Assembly (NCBI RefSeq): GCF_023898315.1
Contig: NC_064623.1
Coordinates: 19,047,140-19,111,139 of the forward strand
Reading direction: 5' to 3'
Length of the DNA stretch: 64,000 nucleotides
DNA from: Schistocerca nitens
Taxonomy: Eukaryota; Arthropoda; Insecta; Orthoptera; Acrididae
In this document: positions 32,101-42,785 of the stretch, in pieces
How the letters are laid out: every line of letters begins with the position of its first letter
Position numbering within the stretch: the stretch's first letter is position 1
Notes under the pieces: generated by a model
Database searches by the model: none
What the model was told of the DNA's origin: nothing
What the model saw: the letters and a program-made list of their open reading frames with translations, nothing else
Translations under genes and position numbers: made by a program

Positions 32101-32710
32101 GTAAAAATTACGGAGTCATTCGTAAGTACCTCAGCGTTTTCTGCCCGAAAACTACACTGCCTGACAAAAAAGTGTGAAGCGTACAGAAAACATGGTCAGA
32201 TACACATATACACAGCGTTGACGGGTGTGTATAATGATTAGAGTAGGAATTCTCTGGGGAAGGTATAACGACGACCAGAGTGCGCTACTGTTCTTTATGT
32301 TTACTGTTCTTACCACGCCGCGTAGATTATACAGGATGTTAAAAAAAATGTGTCGAATACTTTTAAAGGTGGTTGTACTCACCGAAACAAGAAAAAGTTG
32401 TCCGGTAAACAGGGGTCCTGAAATGTACACTTTACGACATGAACACTTGTTTGTAGGAAGTGCTGCGCGACGATTGGTTGCGGATATTAGCACAGTCGTT
32501 GCATAGGCGCCCCGTCTGATGTGTCGGCGAGGTGTTACGACATCTTACTTCTGCCTACCATTAGGTGGTCTGCAGTCAGTTGTCTGATTTGAGTCGTCTT
32601 GTAGGCTACGTCAGTTTTCGTCGTGTTTGTGTGACTCTTTATTTAGTACTGTCAGCGCTGGGTATGTATCATGGAGCTTTACCTTCTTCCAATTGCGGAT
32701 TCACTTATGT

Positions 32711-33093
32711 TGTTGTTGTTGTGGTCTTCAGTCCTGAGACTGGTTTGATGCAGCTCTACATGCTGCTCTATCCTATGCAAGCTTCTTCATCTCCCAGTAC
32801 ATACTGCAGCCTACATCCTTCTGAATCTGCTTAGTGCATTCATCTCTCGGTCTCCCCTACGATTTTTACCCTCCACGCTGCCCTCCAGTACTAAACTGGT
32901 GATCCGTTGATGCCTCAGAACATGTCCTACCAACCGATCCCTTCTTCTTGTCAAGTTGTGCCACAAACTCCTCTTCTCTCCAATTCTATTCAATACCTCC
33001 TCATTAGTTATGTGATCTACCCATCTAATCTTCAGCATTCTTCTGTAGCACCACATTTCGAAAGCCTCTTTTCTCTTCTTGTCCAAACTATTT
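32711..33093 (-). mobile_element. RTE-like LINE 3' fragment, antisense, inside F
   Basis: Exact 12-bp duplication ATTCACTTATGT at 32699-32710 and 33094-33105. The plus strand starts with the reversed tail (TGTTGTTGTTGTGG). On minus the frame 32811-33086 encodes the C-terminus of an endonuclease/RT polyprotein: KKRKEAFEMWCYRRMLKIRW, VTNEEVL-like ITNEEVLNRIGEKRSLW, then RRRDRLVGHVLRHQ. Heavily 5'-truncated. Confidence 0.88.
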
Positions 33094-33123
33094 ATTCACT
33101 TATGTCTTTACTGTTATTGCGCT

Positions 33124-33322
33124 ATCCAGCCGCTGTGGCAGAGCGGTTCTAGGCGCTTCAGTCCGGAACCGCGCTGCTGCTACGGTCGCAGGTTCGAATC
33201 CTGCCTCGGGCATGGATGTGTGTGATGTCCTTAGATTAGTTAGGTTTAAGTAGTTCTAAGTTTAGGGGATTGATGACCTGAGATGTTAACTCCCATAGTG
33301 CTTAGAGCCATTTGAACCATTT
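33124..33322 (+). mobile_element. SINE-1, sense, inside F
   Basis: Full length (199 bp) with exact 12-bp duplication TGTTATTGCGCT at 33112-33123 and 33323-33334. It lies only 18 bp from the RTE tail duplication. Confidence 0.94.
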
Positions 33323-33394
33323 TGTTATTGCGCTGTTTGTACGTACAGATGGTGTTATGCATTTACATTTTCTCTCTTCCACCAGTTGTTAGCA

Positions 33395-34430
33395 ATGGGA
33401 GCCTACTACTCGACAAGTGAAATAGCGGATAGGATATTCTGCTTTGGTTTGTCAAAGCAAGCCCGTGCCATCTACAATGAAAAATATCCACAGCACAGAG
33501 TGCCCTCCGAAAATTTGTTCGGAAGACTTTTCCAGCGTCTGAGGTACACAGGTACCCACGCACCTCGGAGGACTGACAGTTGAAGGCCCTGCACATTCCG
33601 TACGCCTTACATGGAGAAGCGTATGCTACGTCCGGTGGAAGAAACCCCTGGACCAGTGTGCGACGATTGGCAGCATCAGAAGGCGTGTCTCACTCTCTCT
33701 TCATGAACACTTGCTGTATCCATATCTTGTACAGCGCCTTCAGGCCCTAAAGCCACAGGATGATCATGGCAGGTGGTGGTTCTGTCAATGGCTGCTGCAG
33801 AAGTATGCAGCACATCCACTGTCCACGTGAAGGTTTTATTTAAAGTGAGGCAGGATCCACGAGAGATAGTGTTGTGAATTTCCATAACCAGCATGCATGG
33901 AGAGATGTAAATCCCCAAGCAATTCGGAAAAGAGGCCATCAGCATTGCTCATAGATTGATAGGGCCACACGTTCTACCAAATGTTAACTGGGACGTGTTA
34001 TCTGCAGTTTCTCATTAATGTATTGCCTACCTGGCTAGAGGCTGTACCATTGTAGCAACGAATACAAATGTGGTTCACGCATGATGACGCACCAGCACAC
34101 TTTCCTCACAATATTAGCGAACCCCTGATGCAGTCATTTCAGGACCGCTGCATTGGTTGTGGTGGGGATGGGGAGGATAGAGGGAGGGAGGGGGGCACAC
34201 CTTGGCCTGCTCGTTCCTCAGACCTCAATCCCCTAGACATTTGGTTTTGGGGACACTTGAAGGAAATGGTGTACGCCACGGCAGTCAAAGACCTGCGGAC
34301 ACTACAGGGTCGCTCTTCAATGTGTACCAGCAGGTACAACGACAACCATGTATACTTCAAAGGGCGCGTCATTCCTTGCGCCGGAGGGCAGTGGGGTGCA
34401 TTGTCATGAATGGACGCCACGTTGAACACC
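33395..34430 (+). pseudogene. Family F transposase remnant with DUF4817-like N-terminus
   Basis: Frame 33395-33583 (MGAYYSTSEIADRIFCFGLS, ARAIYNEKYPQHRVPSENLF, RLFQRLRYTGT) fits the DNA-binding DUF4817 domain of insect mariner-related transposases. Downstream the sequence stays collinear but broken: LTWRSVCYVRWK, SLHEHLLYPYLVQRLQAL, then WFTHDDAPAHFP (second aspartate, 34070) and SSDLNPLDIWFWGHLKEMVY with the third aspartate at about 34230. The G/A tract 34154-34198 interrupts the frame. Several stops; inactive. Confidence 0.72.
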
Positions 34431-34851
34431 TCTTGTAAACACGTGTTTATCGCAGAAAGTATGCATTTCCGGATCCATGTTTTTTGGAGTTATTTTTCTT
34501 GTTTCAATAAGTACTACCACCTTACAAAGTATTCGACACGTTTTTTAACGCCCTTTATAAGAGCCGCCAACAGCATCACATATTGAGTGGTCACTGCGAA
34601 GGACTGGCAGACGCCATATACTCCTTTGAGACAGCGTTATCAGCACCCTACAAAGTTTGATACGGGCCACATTGTGGGTCTCTATTTAACTGGTTGGTCG
34701 ATTCCATCAGTGTTCAGGTTTGTGGGGCATTCAGATGTGGCACCAGCCCGATGTTGGACAGCATTGGAACGAGAGGCCAGACACACCAATCGTCAAGGCT
34801 CCTGTCGAACCATGCCTGACCATCACAAGTGTCATAACATATCTCATTCGT

Positions 34852-35483
34852 AAGGCTGCAGTCTCTCTTCTTCGGCCAGCTATCCAATCGATTCCCTTCG
34901 CCGATCTACGGAGCGTTTTATGTCGTCGTGTTGTTCATTTATGGCACGCGCATTGGTCGACACTTCCCCATAATAAATTGCGGGACGTGAAAGCTCTTCC
35001 TTCTGCTTGGACCTCTTCCTCACGAACGCGTCGTCGGGAGGAGGTAATTTTAGCTAGACTCCGGATAGGGCACTGTCTTTTTAGCCATCGACATCTTTTA
35101 AGCGGCGATCCTCCCCCACTCTGTCCCCACTGCTCTCAGCTGTGGACGGTCAGACACCTTTTAATTGAGTGCCCCTATTTTACTCCGTTACGCTCCCGTC
35201 TACAGCTGTCGCCTGATATATCGTCGATTTTAGCAGATGACACGCGCTCAGCCGATCGCGTACTCGAGTTTATTAGTGCCAGTGAAATGACGTCAGTCAT
35301 TTGAAGCTTTTTTTGGGGACAACCAACCCCTTTCTGTAGTGGATTTTTAAGCCTTCCTTCTGCTTTTAGTTTCTCCAATTTTATGACTTTCGTTCCCATT
35401 GCTGCTGGTTTCCATTTTCGGTTTTTTACTGTTTCCTAAGTCACGGGCCGGGCGCTAATGACCATAGCAGTTTTGCGCCCTAA
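34852..35483 (+). mobile_element. I/Jockey-group LINE 3' end, inserted in E
   Basis: A 632-bp copy with an exact 16-bp duplication AACATATCTCATTCGT (34836-34851, 35484-35499). The frame within 34720-35304 encodes the post-RT region, perhaps after an RNase H domain: RREEVILARLRIGHCLFSHR, DPPPLCPHCSQLWTVRHLLI, ECPYF, i.e. a CxxC...H...C zinc-knuckle-like motif. The 3' UTR ends GCCGGGCGCTAATGACCATA, GCGCCCTAAAAC. 5'-truncated. Confidence 0.85.
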
Positions 35484-35545
35484 AACATATCTCATTCGTC
35501 GGCTTGTTTCGTCTACAGGGTTCAGTCTTACTTCAGATAAGGGGT

Positions 35546-36293
35546 AGGGTATTTGTTGTTGCTGGCGACGTTTTATGGTAGGCTGTCCGTGTTATACAGT
35601 GTATTTCGTGGCTGCATGATTTTTATCCCTCCATGTAGCAAACAGAAGGTTGATATGGTGCTATATTTACCATACTGTTGGTGTTATGCCTCAGAGACAT
35701 GTGGCATTTGCAGTCACGTGCTTCTTCAAAACTTACCTTTGCTTTTCATTCTCTTGGTTCATTCTTATGGCACTAAGAAGCTCTTACAGTTTTTAGGATA
35801 TATTTCCATTTTATGGTTGGTTTTGTGCAGTATGGAACTTCCTTTCTTTTTTCTTCCATTTATGTATCACTCAGTCGTTTAGATATGGTATTTTCTCTGG
35901 ATAGGCATTCTGTTCTTATTCAATATCTTTTCTGTTTATTCTGGCATACGTACTTCCTTTTTGTACCATCATGGTACTGTAATAGTATGCATGATTTTTT
36001 ACATACCCCCCCCCCCTCTCACGTTCCTGTCATGGCCCTGCACTGGTATGCAATTTCTACATACCCCTCCTCTCATGTTCTTTTATACTTTACCAACCCT
36101 ACATCTCCAGTCTGTCAAATGCATACCTTGTAGCTTAACTTTCTACTTGGCGTCATCTTCATTGCGGTTTCTATTAAACATGTCGTTTGTATGAAGCTTT
36201 GTATTTCGCAAGAGAAATGGTAATTACACTATCATACTACAACACTGGAACACTGTGTTTTAAGTGATTTCCTTCACTTGTTTATATGATGTT
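35546..36293. other. T-rich spacer
   Basis: No gene recognised. Apparent frames 35553-35882 and 35813-36133 are rich in Phe/Leu/Ser because of composition. A C run is at 36007-36016. Confidence 0.4.
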
Positions 36294-36660
36294 CTACATC
36301 TACATTTATACTCCGCAAGCCACCCAACGGTGTGTGGCGGAGGGCACTTTACGTGCCACTGTCATTACCTCCCTTTTCTGTTCCAGTCGCGTATGGTTCA
36401 CGGGAAGAACAACTGTCTGAAAGCCTCCGTGCGCGCTCGAATCTCTCTAATTTTACATTCGTGATCTCCTCGGGAGGTATAAGTAGGGGGAAGCAATATA
36501 TTCGATGCCTCATCCAGAAACGCAGCCTCTCGAAACCTGGCGAGGAAGCTACACCGCGATGCAGAGCGCCTCTCTTGCAGAGTCTGCCACTTGAGTTTGC
36601 TAAACATCTCCGTAACGCTATCACGGTTACCAAATAACCCTGTGACGAAACGCGCTACTT
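36294..36660 (-). mobile_element. CR1/Jockey-type LINE 3' tail, antisense
   Basis: Reversed tail CTACATCTACATTTATACTC, then CGGTGTGTGGCGGAGGGCAC. On minus the frames 36349-36633 and 36398-36607 give LKWQTLQERRSASRCSFLAR and FLDEASNILLPPTYTSRGDH, the conserved C-terminus of the LINE family. Closely similar to 60401-60780. Truncated just after the residues corresponding to ARFVTG. Confidence 0.88.
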
Positions 36661-37054
36661 GTTAGCCAACGCCTAACATTTGTCCTCTGTTTAGTTAAGA
36701 TTACTAGATGTTAAAAGTATGTCTAATGTGATTGATGCTGTTCGGCTTTGTGACTTCCTCTACACTAGGTCATTGTATATCAGTACCGTCCCTCACATTA
36801 CAATATGAGGACTTAGGACTGAATACGTTCTTTTTTTTTTTTTTTTTTTGACAGGATGACAGCTATTTCAATTATTTTCATGAGTGCCGCATAATACATA
36901 GCTGACAGGTTACTAGCACCACGATATACTTCATAAGTTCTAACTTTACGTTTCACGAGAGGGAGGACGTTTTTCTTTTTGGAACTGGGATTGTTTTTAC
37001 CCATATGATCTGAATGTGTCGTAAACCATCCAAACATGCCTCTAAAGCCCAACA
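36661..37054. other. Spacer with a T run
   Basis: T homopolymer at 36830-36849. No gene or element recognised. Confidence 0.4.
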
Positions 37055-37241
37055 GTAGTGACCGGCCGCCGCGTCACCCTCAACCCTTAGGCATCACGGG
37101 ATGCATATGATGCAGATGTAGAGGGGCACATGGTCAGCGCACAACTCTCCCAGCTGTTGTCAATTTTCGCTATCGGTGCCGCAGCTTCTCAGTCAAGCAG
37201 CTCCTCAATTAGCCTCACAAGGACCGAGTGCAGCCCGCTTG
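37055..37241 (-). mobile_element. SINE-3 body, antisense
   Basis: On minus: TGAGGCTAATTGAGGAGCTG, CTTGACTGAGAAGCTGCGGC, ACCGATAGCG, GACGCGGCGGCCGGTC. Resembles the body of the SINE-3 copy at 6905-7168. The tRNA head is not present. Borders approximate. Confidence 0.55.
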
Positions 37242-37246
37242 CTAAC

Positions 37247-37739
37247 TGTGGTGTCACCGCCAGACACCACACTTGTTAGGTGGTAGCCTTTAAACCGGCC
37301 GCGGTCCGACAGTATACGTCGGACCCGCGTGTCGCCACTATCAGTGATTGCAGACCGAGCGCCGCCACACGGCAGGTCTAGAGAGACTTCCTAGCACTTG
37401 CCCCAGTGGTACAGCCGACTTTGCTAGCGATGGTTCACTGTCTACATACACTCTCATTTGCCGAGACGATAGTTCAGCATAGCCTTCAGCTACGTCATTT
37501 GCTACGACCTGGCAAGGCGCCATGTTCAGTTACTATTGATATTGTGAATAATGTACAGTCAAGAGCGATGCTCATCATTAATGGATTAAAGTTAAGTATT
37601 CCACCAGCTACGTCCTTTTTTTCTAAATTCTAATTTTCTTGTCCTGTTCCAGACCTCGCGCCAGCCTGCGTGAGCTAAAACGCGTGCCTTTCGGCTTCCT
37701 GTAGTAACACGGGGTTGGCTCTCCTGCCAACCCACAACA
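37247..37739 (+). repeat. Solo LTR, copy 3 (493 bp)
   Basis: TGTGGTGTCACCGCCAGACA ... CAACCCACAACA with a perfect 5-bp duplication CTAAC (37242-37246, 37740-37744). Same family as 16333-16823, with an internal TTGGCTCTCCTGCCAACC palindrome near the 3' end. Confidence 0.92.
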
Positions 37740-37929
37740 CTAACAGCCATCAGCTGATCCGGACAGTGACCCATCCAAGTACTAGCTAAGCCCGACTGCA
37801 CGTAACTTCCATCATCTGATGGGAACTGGGAGCCGTTGCAGCAAGGCCTTTGGTCGAATTTGTCTTACATTCTGTATAACATAAGAATGCACCTCTCTAC
37901 TAATGTGTGTTCTGTCTTACGATAATTTG

Positions 37930-38700
37930 TGAATTTGATTGCTTATGTCGCATGTCATGTTTTTTACGAGTAGTAAAGTAATGCACCACACTTTTTTTCT
38001 CCTACAATTGTTTATTGAACATAATGAGATGTACACACGAATTAATGGTGTTTTATCTGCACACCCTATTTCTCTATAAAATCTGCATCCCGTTCTATGG
38101 CCTTCCTCCAGTGCGAAACAAGGGCGTGTTTGCTCTGTCACTACCAACGCTTGTTCTGGTGACAAGAGACGGTGCTTCACTGTGTGCATCACCCCCTTAA
38201 CGTCCTCTAAAATGTCTCCCACGAATGGCATCCTTTTATGGCCGAAACAGGTAAAAGTCCAAGGGGGCTAGGTCAGGGCTAGAGGGTGAATGGGTTAACA
38301 CTGTCCAACTGTGTTTTTCGATGTGTTGAGCAGTTCTGAGGCTTGTGTGGGCCTAGCGTTATCTTGTTGCAGCAAAACATCTCCTGGGTTGCTGTGGCAC
38401 CGAAGTCACCGGATGTACGTCTTCAGTTTTGTTGATGTGTTGACATCTGCTTCTGAATTAGTGGTACCGATTTTTGGAATCACGTCAATGAGAATCACAC
38501 CTTCTGATGTATTTCTACTTTCTTTTGCACACAAAAATTGAACTAAAACACGCCAAGTCTTTCGGAGCCGCTGTTGTCACTCAAATGGCTACTCGATCAA
38601 ATCAGTGATCTCTGTGGCTATGTAAAGAATCAACAGATGGTGCTACATTATTTCAGGTTCGTTATGAGCTGTCAGCATATAAAACGTATAGCAAAATGGT
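37930..38700 (-). mobile_element. Mariner relic, antisense, heavily decayed
   Basis: Minus-strand fragments in several frames parallel a mariner transposase: CFAATR then HTSLRTAQHIEKHSWTVLTH, SPSSPDLAPLDFYLFRP (third aspartate, ...SPDLAPLDF) around 38270-38210, then KDAIRGRHFR. No terminal repeats recognised. Coding is destroyed by many frameshifts. Confidence 0.65.
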
Positions 38701-38803
38701 TCTTGTATATCGAATAAGCCTCATGCATGTGTAGTTTTTATTTACTACTAGAGGACTCTGCAGACAGACGTTGTCCTGCCACAGACCATGCTAGAAAAAT
38801 ATA

Positions 38804-39445
38804 CAAGGGCTATTCGGAAAGGAAGTTCTGACCGGGAGCGAGATGGTAACTGATGTGATAATCTGATGAAGTTCTCCACATGTGTGTTGGGCACTGTCTC
38901 TAGTATGCCAGTCGATCGCGTCACATTGCTCTTTTCAGTTCTGAGCGCACAATGAGGACGTAAAGATGCCTAGAAAGCAGTGACTCCTACCAAGTATGAA
39001 GGCTTGGCGAGTGATTTCGCCTGATGTCATGCAGCCCACATAACACAGCTGTCATGCGGTTCCTTCTCAATTCTCAGCTGCACTCTGCAGAGGCAGTGAA
39101 GATGCTCCTGCAGCGTTTTCTATTGGAAGTGTTGAATCACCCACAATACGGCCCATAAATGGCTGCTCCCGAGTTTAATCTCTGCTCGCATGAACCGCTG
39201 GCTCTGAAAACATTTTAGTACAGTCAACCAGCGTAGAGAATTGGCGGAAAGCACAGGCGGTTGTATTCTGTGACAAGGGTATTCGAAAGTTGGCACAACG
39301 CTACGACAAATTTCTAAGTCGGAGGGGCGACTACGTAGAGAAGCAGATGAAAGGTGTAGCTAACTGTTACAAATAAAACATTACTGATTTTCACAGTTGT
39401 TTCCATTTCGCGACCGATCGGAACTTACTTCCCGAATAACCGTCG
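38804..39445 (+). mobile_element. Mariner-derived MITE (642 bp)
   Basis: TA at both sides. Inverted ends of about 35 bp: CAAGGGCTATTCGGAAAGGA, AGTTCTGACCGG on the left, mirrored by CGGAACTTACTTCCCGAATA on the right. Inside, only scraps of transposase: EVLNHPQYGP near 39130 and the C-terminal IRKLAQRYDKFLSRRGDYVE near 39290-39345. The middle is deleted, so it needs a transposase from elsewhere. Confidence 0.82.
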
Positions 39446-39447
39446 TA

Positions 39448-39894
39448 TATAGAACTAAATGTAACTGAAATACCTCAAATTCATTAATGTAATTAAATAA
39501 GGAGGAACAAAATTAAGGAAAGTGGGACTCTTCAATCTAAATAATGAATGTTGTTGATCTGTGAAATCTAACATAAGTAATAATAAATATTTGAATCAAT
39601 CTTAATGGTTTGGTTATACCTTCTTCTGGTGTGCAAATGTACAGCCCTGACGGGTTGCCAAACGTGAAACACAGAACATAAATTTGTCCGTGTCAGAAGC
39701 ATGGATTTTCCAAATTCAATCCACATATGGTCAATGTTTGGCCTTACGCCTTGTTTATGGTCATTACAAAAACCAAACAAGTGGAAAACTGTAAGGGCTG
39801 CAACTGATATGGTCCGCCATTGTAATCGATGGCAGCAATATATTCTCTCCTTTAAATTTTCCATTCAGTATTGTCGCACGTCGTACATTCGACT
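39448..39894. other. Spacer, no gene seen
   Basis: Nothing recognised; short frames only. Confidence 0.4.
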
Positions 39895-40756
39895 AACCGT
39901 TTAACTCTTAATAAGCATCGCATCGTCATGGAAATCTCACAAATGAACCCTGAATAAAACGTTTCATTTAGGCGGTTAGATGGGATGACGCCAAATGAAC
40001 ATATGTATAAACCGTGATTCAAACAATACTCCTCTCACATTTCCACAGAATATTATTTCAAATACGCTTCATTTGTTGCATCAATGTCGGATTAATCGAT
40101 AAATAATTAACTCAATTTGCACGGAATTACAGTACACGGAATATATCTGGGTTCAGCAAACTGAAATCGAAGTGCCCAAACAATGCCAAACTACGATGCA
40201 ATGATCTTCGTCCTGTGTTGATGTGTAAGTCAAATGCCACAGTTTGATGAAACGGTCAGTTATGAACGCAACGCATTTACTTCATAGTTCAGTAGAATAT
40301 AAAAATACATTTTCTACATCCCACGAACCGTTTAACTCTTGATATGCATCGCATCATCATTGAAATCGGACAAACGATCACTAAATGAAATATTTCATTC
40401 AGGAGATTAGATGGAATGACACCCAATGAACATGTGTATAAATCGCAATTCAAACAATGCAGTTTCACATTTTCACGAAATATTATTTCAAATACTGTTC
40501 CTATGTTATATCGGTGTCGAACTAAGCGATACATAATTCACTCAATATGCTCGCAGTTACAGTACGCGGAATACATCACTAACGAACAATCTGAAATCGA
40601 AATACCAAAACAATGCCACGCTATGACACAATGAGCTTTATCATATCATGATGCGTAAGTCAATAGTGAGAAGTGCTAGGAGGCTAAAAAATTGGGATTA
40701 TATGTTTTTATGAGCGTAATCCAAAGAATATATGACAACAATGCCACTTTCCGGGT
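39895..40756 (+). repeat. 431-bp tandem duplication, two diverged units
   Basis: Unit 1 (39895-40325) and unit 2 (40326 to about 40756) both open AACCGTTTAACTCTT and share blocks such as ATGAACAT-TGTATAAA, GAATATTATTTCAAATAC, CAATTTGCACGGAATTACAG / CAATATGCTCGCAGTTACAG, and AACTGAAATCGAA. Many substitutions imply considerable age. Function and family unknown; no coding potential. Confidence 0.8.
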
Positions 40757-40861
40757 CCAACTATTGCTAAGAACCGTCCAAATGACCCCATAAGTGCGAA
40801 AAAAATTCATCAAAATTGGTCTAGCCGTTTAGTAAGAGAAGAATTACAAATACACGCACAT

Positions 40862-41039
40862 CAGAGGTCATCAGCCCCCTACACTTAGTACTACTTAAAC
40901 CACACTTAGAACTAATTAAACTTAACTAACCTAAGGACATCACACACATCCATGCCCGTCGCAAGATTCGAACCTGCGACCGTATCAGCAGCCCGGTTCC
41001 GGACTGAAGCGCCTAGAACCGCTCGGCTACAGCTGCCGG
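40862..41039 (-). mobile_element. SINE-1, antisense, left member of a duplicated unit
   Basis: 3'-end region is rearranged (CTACACTTAGTACTACTTAA repeated as ACACTTAGAACTAATTAA). The head shares the variant GTATCAGCAGCCCGG with the next copy (42126-42306), which marks the two as duplicates rather than separate insertions. Confidence 0.8.
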
Positions 41040-41200
41040 CTATACGTTGATAAGCCAAAACGTTTTGACCACTGGTCACCTCGAGGTTGGATGTCACCTG
41101 GTGGCGTTGCGGGAATGTGACACAATAAGGAAAGTATACAAGTGGATCAAAGACTGATGGGAAATCATTCTAACGACGACACACGCCACAAAAAAGCTTC
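41040..41200 (+). mobile_element. Duplicated 5' fragment of Tc1-like family C
   Basis: TACGTTGATAAGCCAAAACG ... GACACACGCCACAAAAAAGC is almost identical to 42307-42463. It is the 5' end of the family C element that lies further right. Confidence 0.85.
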
Positions 41201-41212
41201 AAATGGCTGTGA

Positions 41213-42125
41213 CAAGGGAACCTCTCCATCGCACCCCCGTCAGATTTAGTTACAAGTTGGTACAGTGGATAGGCCTTGAAAAACTGAACACAGATCAATC
41301 GAGAAAACAGGAAGAAGTTATGTGCAACTATGAAAAAAAAAGCAAAATATAGAAACTGAGTACTCCATGTGCAAGATAGGCAATATTTTGGAACCGTGAG
41401 CTCAGGAGTACCGTGGTCCCGTCGTTAGCGTGAACAACAACGAAACGAGAGGTCCTTGGTTCAGATCTTTCCACGTGTGAAAATTTTAATTTTGTATTTT
41501 CAGACCATTACTATCCGTCCCTCCGATGCGAAGTAACTGCGCCGTAGTATGGGGACGCTACACCTAAACAAGAAAACCTAAATCGGGCAAGGTAGAAGAA
41601 TCTTTTTACCCATTCGCCAAGTTAGGTGGGTCGACAACATGTTCCTGTCATGTGACGCACATGCCGTCACCAGTGTCGTATATAATATATCAGACGTGTT
41701 TTCGGTTGCCATTGGAGAGGCACGTCCTTTTGTCTACTAATCGCACGGTTTTGCGGTGCGGTCGCAAAACACATACACTAAACTTCTTGCAGTGAACAGA
41801 GGCGCTAATGAACGAACGGAGAGATCATAACTTTGCCAAAATAAAGAAAGTAAAATTCTCATGCGAGGGGAGACTTGAACCAAGGACCTCTCGTTCCACA
41901 GCTGCTCACGCTAACCACGGGAACACGGTGTTCCTGACCTCACTGTCCCTTAATGTTGCCTATCTTGCGCATGGACTACTCAGTTTGTATATTTTGCCTT
42001 TTTTTCATAGTTGCACATAACTTCTTCCTGTTTTCTCGATTGATCTGTGTTCAGTTTCTCAAGGCCTATCCACTGTGCCAACTTATAAGTAAATCTGAGG
42101 GGGGTGCGATGGGGAGGTTCCCTTG
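41213..42125. mobile_element. 913-bp foldback element with tRNA-like boxes in both arms
   Basis: Inserted in a SINE-1, which resumes at 42126. 3-bp duplication TGA (41210-41212, 42126-42128). Arms of roughly 300 bp are inverted copies: CAAGGGAACCTCTCCATCGC left, mirrored by GCGATGGGGAGGTTCCCTTG right, and GGATAGGCCTTGAAAAACTG / CAGTTTCTCAAGGCCTATCC further in. Each arm has a tRNA-like stretch: CGTTAGCGTGAACAACAACG plus CCTTGGTTCAGATCTTTCC (left) and, reversed, GGTTAGCGTGAGCAGCTGTG plus GGTTCAAGTCTCCCC (right). The central ~270 bp is unique. No transposase. Confidence 0.85.
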
Positions 42126-42306
42126 TGAGCACTATGCGACTTAACCGCTGAGGTCATCAGTCCCCTAGAACTTAGAACTAATTAAGCCTAACTAACCTAA
42201 GGACATCACACACATCCATGCCCGAGGCAGGCTTCGAACCTGCGACCGTATCAGCAGCGCGGTTCCGGACTGAAGCGCCTAGAACCGCTCGGCTACAGCG
42301 GCCGGC
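42126..42306 (-). mobile_element. SINE-1, antisense, split by the foldback element
   Basis: Right part of a SINE whose first 12 bases (AAATGGCT and flank) are at 41197-41209. The head carries GTATCAGCAGCGCGG. It abuts the start of family C at 42307. Confidence 0.85.
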
Positions 42307-42458
42307 TATACGTTGATAAGCCAAAACGTTTTGACCACTGGTCACCTCGAGCTCGGATGTCACGTGGTGGCGTTGCGGGAATGTGACACAATAAGGAAAG
42401 TATACAAGTGGATCAAAGACTGATGGGAAATCATTGTAACGACGACGCACGCCACAAA

Positions 42459-42656
42459 AAAGCTTCAAATGGCTCTGAGCACTATGCGACTTAACTGCTG
42501 AGGCCATCAGTCCCCTAGAACTTAGAACTAATTAAACCTAACTAACATAAGGACATCACACACATCCATGCCCGTTGCAGATTCGAAGCTGCGACCGTAG
42601 CGGTCACTTGGCTCCAGACTGTAGCGCCCAGAACCGCACAGTCACTCCGGCCGGCA
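42459..42656 (-). mobile_element. SINE-1, antisense, in family C
   Basis: Exact 11-bp duplication CACGCCACAAA at 42448-42458 and 42657-42667. Head variant CGGTCACTTGGCTCC distinguishes it from the two duplicated SINEs on its left. Confidence 0.92.
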
Positions 42657-42785
42657 CACGCCACAAATGTGGGAAATCCATTGAGACAAGTGACTTTGAC
42701 ACCGGACAGATTATTATTAAGCAGAGCCTGTGAACGAGCATCTGGAAACTGACGAAGCTGGTCGAATGTCCACGTGCTGCTGTGA

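Larger units (their letters stand above)
32332..34555 (+). mobile_element. Family F DNA transposon (DUF4817-type), inserted in E
   Basis: TA duplication at 32330-32331 and 34556-34557. Long imperfect inverted ends of about 50 bp: CAGGATGTTAAAAAAAATGT plus CGAATACTTTTAAAGG on the left, mirrored at the right (GTATTCGACACGTTTTTTAA). It holds an RTE tail (32711-33093) and a SINE-1 (33124-33322). Core length is about 1.6 kb. Confidence 0.82.
32155..35545 (+). mobile_element. Tc1-like family E host, carrying a nest of four elements
   Basis: The E sequence is in three pieces: 32155-32331 (terminus CACTGCCTGACAAAAAAGTG after TA), 34556-34851 and 35500 to about 35545. The middle piece encodes an N-terminal helix-turn-helix (LRQRYQHPTKFDTGHIVGLY, then WSIPSVFRFVGHSDVA) in frame 34587-34853. 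Joining the pieces across the two insertions gives continuous E sequence. The catalytic half and right terminus are missing or unrecognisable. Confidence 0.65.

Noticed and set aside
32565..32834. 89-codon plus-strand frame
   Set aside because: Spans the border of family F and the antisense RTE tail; ends in reversed LINE text.
35553..36133. Hydrophobic frames that could suggest membrane proteins
   Set aside because: T-rich composition gives Phe/Leu runs; overlapping frames are equally open and show no conserved motif.
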